DNA from: Microbacterium sp. BLY
GTDB taxonomy: Bacteria; Actinomycetota; Actinomycetes; Actinomycetales; Microbacteriaceae
Assembly (NCBI RefSeq): GCF_017939615.1
Contig: NZ_JAGKSR010000001.1
Location: forward strand, 868,001 to 932,000
DNA length: 64,000 nt
Direction: 5' to 3'
Shown piece by piece: positions 61,380 through 64,000 of the stretch; position 1 is the first letter of the stretch; the number at the start of each line of letters is the position of its first letter. A program made the position numbers and the translations under genes. The notes below the pieces were generated by a model. That model saw nothing but the letters and a program-made list of their open reading frames with translations, made no database searches and had not been told where the DNA came from.

Positions 61380-62929
61380 CCACGCTCGTCCCGCTCCTCG
61401 TCGCCCTGCCCCTCCTCGGTGCCGCGATCACCCTCGTCTTCGGCCGCAACGCGCGCCTGCAGGTCTTCGTCACCGTCGCCACGCTCGCGGTCGTGTCCGT
61501 CATCGCGGCCGTCCTGCTCGTCGTCGTCGACGCGGGCTCCCCACTCGCGGTGTCGGTCGGCGGATGGCCGGTGCCGTTCGGCATCGTCCTCTACGTCGAC
61601 CGCCTCGCCGCGCTGCTGGTGCTCGTCTCCAGCGTCGTGCTGCTCGCGGTCCTCCTCTTCTCGATCGGTCAGGGTGTGGCCGACGGACCGGACGAGACCC
61701 CGATCTCGATCTTCAACCCCTCGTACCTGATCCTCGCCGCCGGCATCTTCAACGCCTTCATCGCCGGCGACCTCTTCAACCTGTACGTCGGGTTCGAGAT
61801 CCTCCTGGTGGCCTCGTACGTGCTCATCACCCTGGGCAGCACCGAATCGCGCATCCGCACCGGCGCGGTCTACATCGTCGTCTCGCTCGTCTCGTCGATC
61901 CTCTTCCTCGCCTCGATCGCGATGATCTACGGCGCGCTGGGCACGGTGAACATGGCGCAGATCGCCGAGCGCATGTCGGAGCTGCCGCAGGACACGCAGC
62001 TCGTGCTGCACCTCATGCTCGTGGTCGCCTTCGGCATCAAGGCCGCGATCTTCCCGGTGTCGTTCTGGCTGCCGGACTCCTATCCGACCGCACCCGCGCC
62101 CGTCACGGCCGTGTTCGCCGGCCTGCTGACCAAGGTCGGCGTGTACGCGCTGATCCGCACCGAGACGCAGCTCTTCGCCTCGAACAGCATCGACACGCTG
62201 CTGCTCATCATCGCGCTCGCGACCATGGTCGTCGGCGTCCTCGGCGCCGTCGCGCAGGCAGAGCTCAAACGGATCCTGTCGTTCACGCTCGTCAGCCACG
62301 TCGGCTACATGATCTTCGGTCTCGCGATCGCGACCCCGGCCGCCATCGGCGCGACGGTGTACTACATCGTCCACCACATCGTCGTGCAGACCACCCTGTT
62401 CCTCGCCGTGGGGCTCATCGAACGCCGGGCGGGCAGCACGTCCATCCTCCGGGTCAAGGGGCTGCTGAAGATCGCCCCGGTGATCGCGCTGCTGTACTTC
62501 ATCCCCGCGATCAACCTCGGCGGTCTGCCCCCGTTCTCCGGGTTCATCGGCAAGTTCGCGCTGTTCGAGGCGGCCGCCTCGGTCGGCACTCCGCTGATGA
62601 TCGTGCTCATCTTCGGCGGCATCATCACCTCGCTGCTCACCCTGTACGCGCTCATGCGGGCCTGGAACCTCGCGTTCTGGCGCGAGGAGGAGGACTCGAC
62701 CGAGACCGAGGGGCGCATCTCCTACCTCACCGGGGCGCCCGCCGCGGATGAGCAGCAGGAGCGCCGGCACATCCCGAAGATCATGACCGTCGCCACCGCC
62801 GGCATGGTCACGGTGACGGTGGCCCTGACGATCTTCGCCGGACCGCTGTACGCTCTGTGCGACCGTATCGGGGCGGGCCTGCTGCAGCCGGTCAACCTCG
62901 TCCAGCTGGAAGACGAGGTGGAGGGATGA
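61376..62929 (+). CDS. mrpD: Na+/H+ antiporter subunit MrpD
   Basis: 517 residues, about fourteen helices, NuoN-like proton channel. Key blocks: FIAGDLFNLYVGFEILLVAS (membrane Glu), FPVSFWLPDSYPTAPAPVTA, VFAGLLTKVGVYALIR (membrane Lys) and INLGGLPPFSGFIGKFALFE. Overlaps mrpC and mrpE by ATGA. Confidence 0.95.
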   Translation: MTTLVPLLVALPLLGAAITLVFGRNARLQVFVTVATLAVVSVIAAVLLVVVDAGSPLAVSVGGWPVPFGIVLYVDRLAALLVLVSSVVLLAVLLFSIGQGVADGPDETPISIFNPSYLILAAGIFNAFIAGDLFNLYVGFEILLVASYVLITLGSTESRIRTGAVYIVVSLVSSILFLASIAMIYGALGTVNMAQIAERMSELPQDTQLVLHLMLVVAFGIKAAIFPVSFWLPDSYPTAPAPVTAVFAGLLTKVGVYALIRTETQLFASNSIDTLLLIIALATMVVGVLGAVAQAELKRILSFTLVSHVGYMIFGLAIATPAAIGATVYYIVHHIVVQTTLFLAVGLIERRAGSTSILRVKGLLKIAPVIALLYFIPAINLGGLPPFSGFIGKFALFEAAASVGTPLMIVLIFGGIITSLLTLYALMRAWNLAFWREEEDSTETEGRISYLTGAPAADEQQERRHIPKIMTVATAGMVTVTVALTIFAGPLYALCDRIGAGLLQPVNLVQLEDEVEG

Positions 62930-63519
62930 GTCCGGACACCAAGCGCGTCTGGCGGGACATCGGCATGCAGCTGCCGTTCCTCGCCTGGCTGATCGTGCTG
63001 TGGATGCTGCTGTGGGCGCAGTTCACGGTGCTCTCGTTCCTCACGGGACTCGTGGTGGCGATCTTCGTGACCCGCGTGTTCCGCCTGCCGACGGTCGAGC
63101 TCTCCGGGCGCATCAACCTCTGGTACGGCGCGCTGTTCGTGGCCCAGTTCCTGTTCGCGATCCTCCGCGGCGCGCTCTCGGTGACCGCCCAGGTGTTCGA
63201 CTTCCGCCGGCAGCCCGGCACCGCCATCGTCGCGGTGAACCTGCGGTACGCGGACGACCTCGTGATGACGCACGTCGCGGTGGTGTCGTCCCTCATCCCG
63301 GGGTCGCTCGTGGTCGAGGCCGATCGCGACCGCGGCATCCTGTACCTGCACGTGATCGGGGTGCGCAGCAAGGAGGACGTCGAGATGCAGCGACAGGGCG
63401 TCCTCGGCTGGGAGAAGCGCATCGTGCGTGCGCTCGGCAGCCCGGCCCAGTACCGGGCCCTCAAGGCCGACGAGAAGGCCGGTCGGATCGACCCGGCGAC
63501 GATCGGCGGTGCCCGATGA
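62926..63519 (+). CDS. mrpE: Na+/H+ antiporter subunit MrpE
   Basis: 197 residues. Two or three N-terminal helices (about 15-60 and 70-95), then a cytoplasmic alpha/beta domain: AIVAVNLRYADDLVMTHVAV, SLIPGSLVVEADRDRGILYL. Matches MrpE. The ATG at 62926 overlaps the mrpD stop. A charged C-terminal tail follows. Confidence 0.93.
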   Translation: MSPDTKRVWRDIGMQLPFLAWLIVLWMLLWAQFTVLSFLTGLVVAIFVTRVFRLPTVELSGRINLWYGALFVAQFLFAILRGALSVTAQVFDFRRQPGTAIVAVNLRYADDLVMTHVAVVSSLIPGSLVVEADRDRGILYLHVIGVRSKEDVEMQRQGVLGWEKRIVRALGSPAQYRALKADEKAGRIDPATIGGAR

Positions 63520-63785
63520 ACACGCTGCTCCTCATCATCCTCGCCGTGTTCGCCGTCGCCGCGATCCTCGCGGTCGTCCGCATCGTGCGCGGCCCGTCGA
63601 TCCTCGATCGCGCCGTCGCGGCCGACGTCCTCCTGACCGAGGTGATGTGCGTGCTCGGCGCCGAGATGGCCATCAACGGTCACACCCGCAACATCCCGGT
63701 GCTCCTCATCATCGCGGCGGTCGGCGTGTTCGGGTCGATCGCGGTCGCCCGCTTCGTCGCGAGAAGGGACAACACGACACCATGA
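63516..63785 (+). CDS. mrpF: Na+/H+ antiporter subunit MrpF
   Basis: 89 residues, three helices, with the family block IVRGPSILDRAVAADVL after the first helix. Overlaps mrpE and mrpG by ATGA. Confidence 0.93.
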   Translation: MNTLLLIILAVFAVAAILAVVRIVRGPSILDRAVAADVLLTEVMCVLGAEMAINGHTRNIPVLLIIAAVGVFGSIAVARFVARRDNTTP

Positions 63786-64000
63786 ACGTGTTCGGTCTGA
63801 TGATCCCTGATCCCGTCGTCGACGTGGCGGTGCTCGTCCTCATCCTGCTCGGGGCGATCCTCTGCCTCTCCGCAGCGGTCGGCCTGCTGCACTTCCGTGA
63901 CGTCCCCACGCGTCTGCACGCGGCGACGAAGCCGCAGGTGCTCGGCCTGCTGCTCATCTGCCTGGCGATCGCCCTGTCACAGCGCTCGATCGGCGGATTC
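63782..64000 (+). CDS. mrpG: Na+/H+ antiporter subunit MrpG, partial
   Basis: The first 73 residues are present; the gene runs off the right edge. It has a helix at about 13-35 (VAVLVLILLGAILCLSAAVG) and the family block LLHFRDVPTRLHAATKPQVL. Completes the set of Mrp subunits. Confidence 0.92.
   Translation, partial: MNVFGLMIPDPVVDVAVLVLILLGAILCLSAAVGLLHFRDVPTRLHAATKPQVLGLLLICLAIALSQRSIGGF

Overview
The window looks like chromosomal DNA of a high-GC actinobacterium, most likely a member of the Microbacteriaceae close to Microbacterium. The support is gene order and family content: recF-DUF721-gyrB-gyrA-DUF3566 followed by tRNA-Ile and tRNA-Ala, the crgA/class E sortase/pabA/pknB-pknA-pbpA-ftsW-pstP-fhaB-fhaA division locus, the NucS mismatch endonuclease, and a fused MrpAB subunit. 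The genus is inferred, not proven.

Layout. 1-6.1 kb: end of recF and the gyrase operon. 6.1-13.1 kb: a 5'-truncated VIT-type gene, a two-component system with its DUF4097 partner, two tRNAs, an M24 peptidase, DUF1801, NUDIX and YbaK proteins. 13.2-16.8 kb: cyclophilin, rhomboid protease, a DnaA-box-like cluster, crgA, class E sortase and pabA. 16.8-25.7 kb: the phospho-signalling and cell-wall operon on the minus strand. 25.9-32.7 kb: tRNA-Leu(CAG), a strong terminator, then a lower-GC accessory segment. That segment holds a secreted-protein/lipoprotein/adaptor/ABC export cluster, a signal-less I36-like fragment, a sigma factor with its membrane partner, and the wreck of a sortase-anchored gene. 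32.9-39.8 kb: a 2126-residue surface protein with 14 repeats and an LAVTG sorting signal, then a lipoprotein. 39.8-51.9 kb: cation antiporter, MarR/SDR pair, small genes, a ClpN-SRPBCC/HTH pair, a CYP152-type P450, an amino-acid racemase, a shikimate-dehydrogenase-like enzyme, a highly structured intergenic RNA candidate, a cold-shock protein, HAD, NucS and GAP-family genes. 51.9-56.2 kb: a second two-component system and a divergent MFS/LacI pair. 56.2-64 kb: a GT-C-like membrane protein and the Mrp antiporter operon, cut off inside mrpG.

Functional links. The class E sortase at 15.2 kb should recognise LAxTG, and the giant adhesin at 32.9 kb ends in LAVTG, so enzyme and substrate lie in the same window. 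PknA, PknB, PstP and the FHA proteins are co-transcribed with the SEDS/PBP pair they are expected to regulate. About a dozen genes show a TANNNT -10 box placed so that transcription would begin at the start codon, suggesting that leaderless mRNAs are common here. The observations most worth testing are the RNA candidate at 48.53-48.67 kb (a three-way junction with two UCCCCA loops, ending in a hairpin), the export cluster at 26.2-30.5 kb, and the OleT-like P450.
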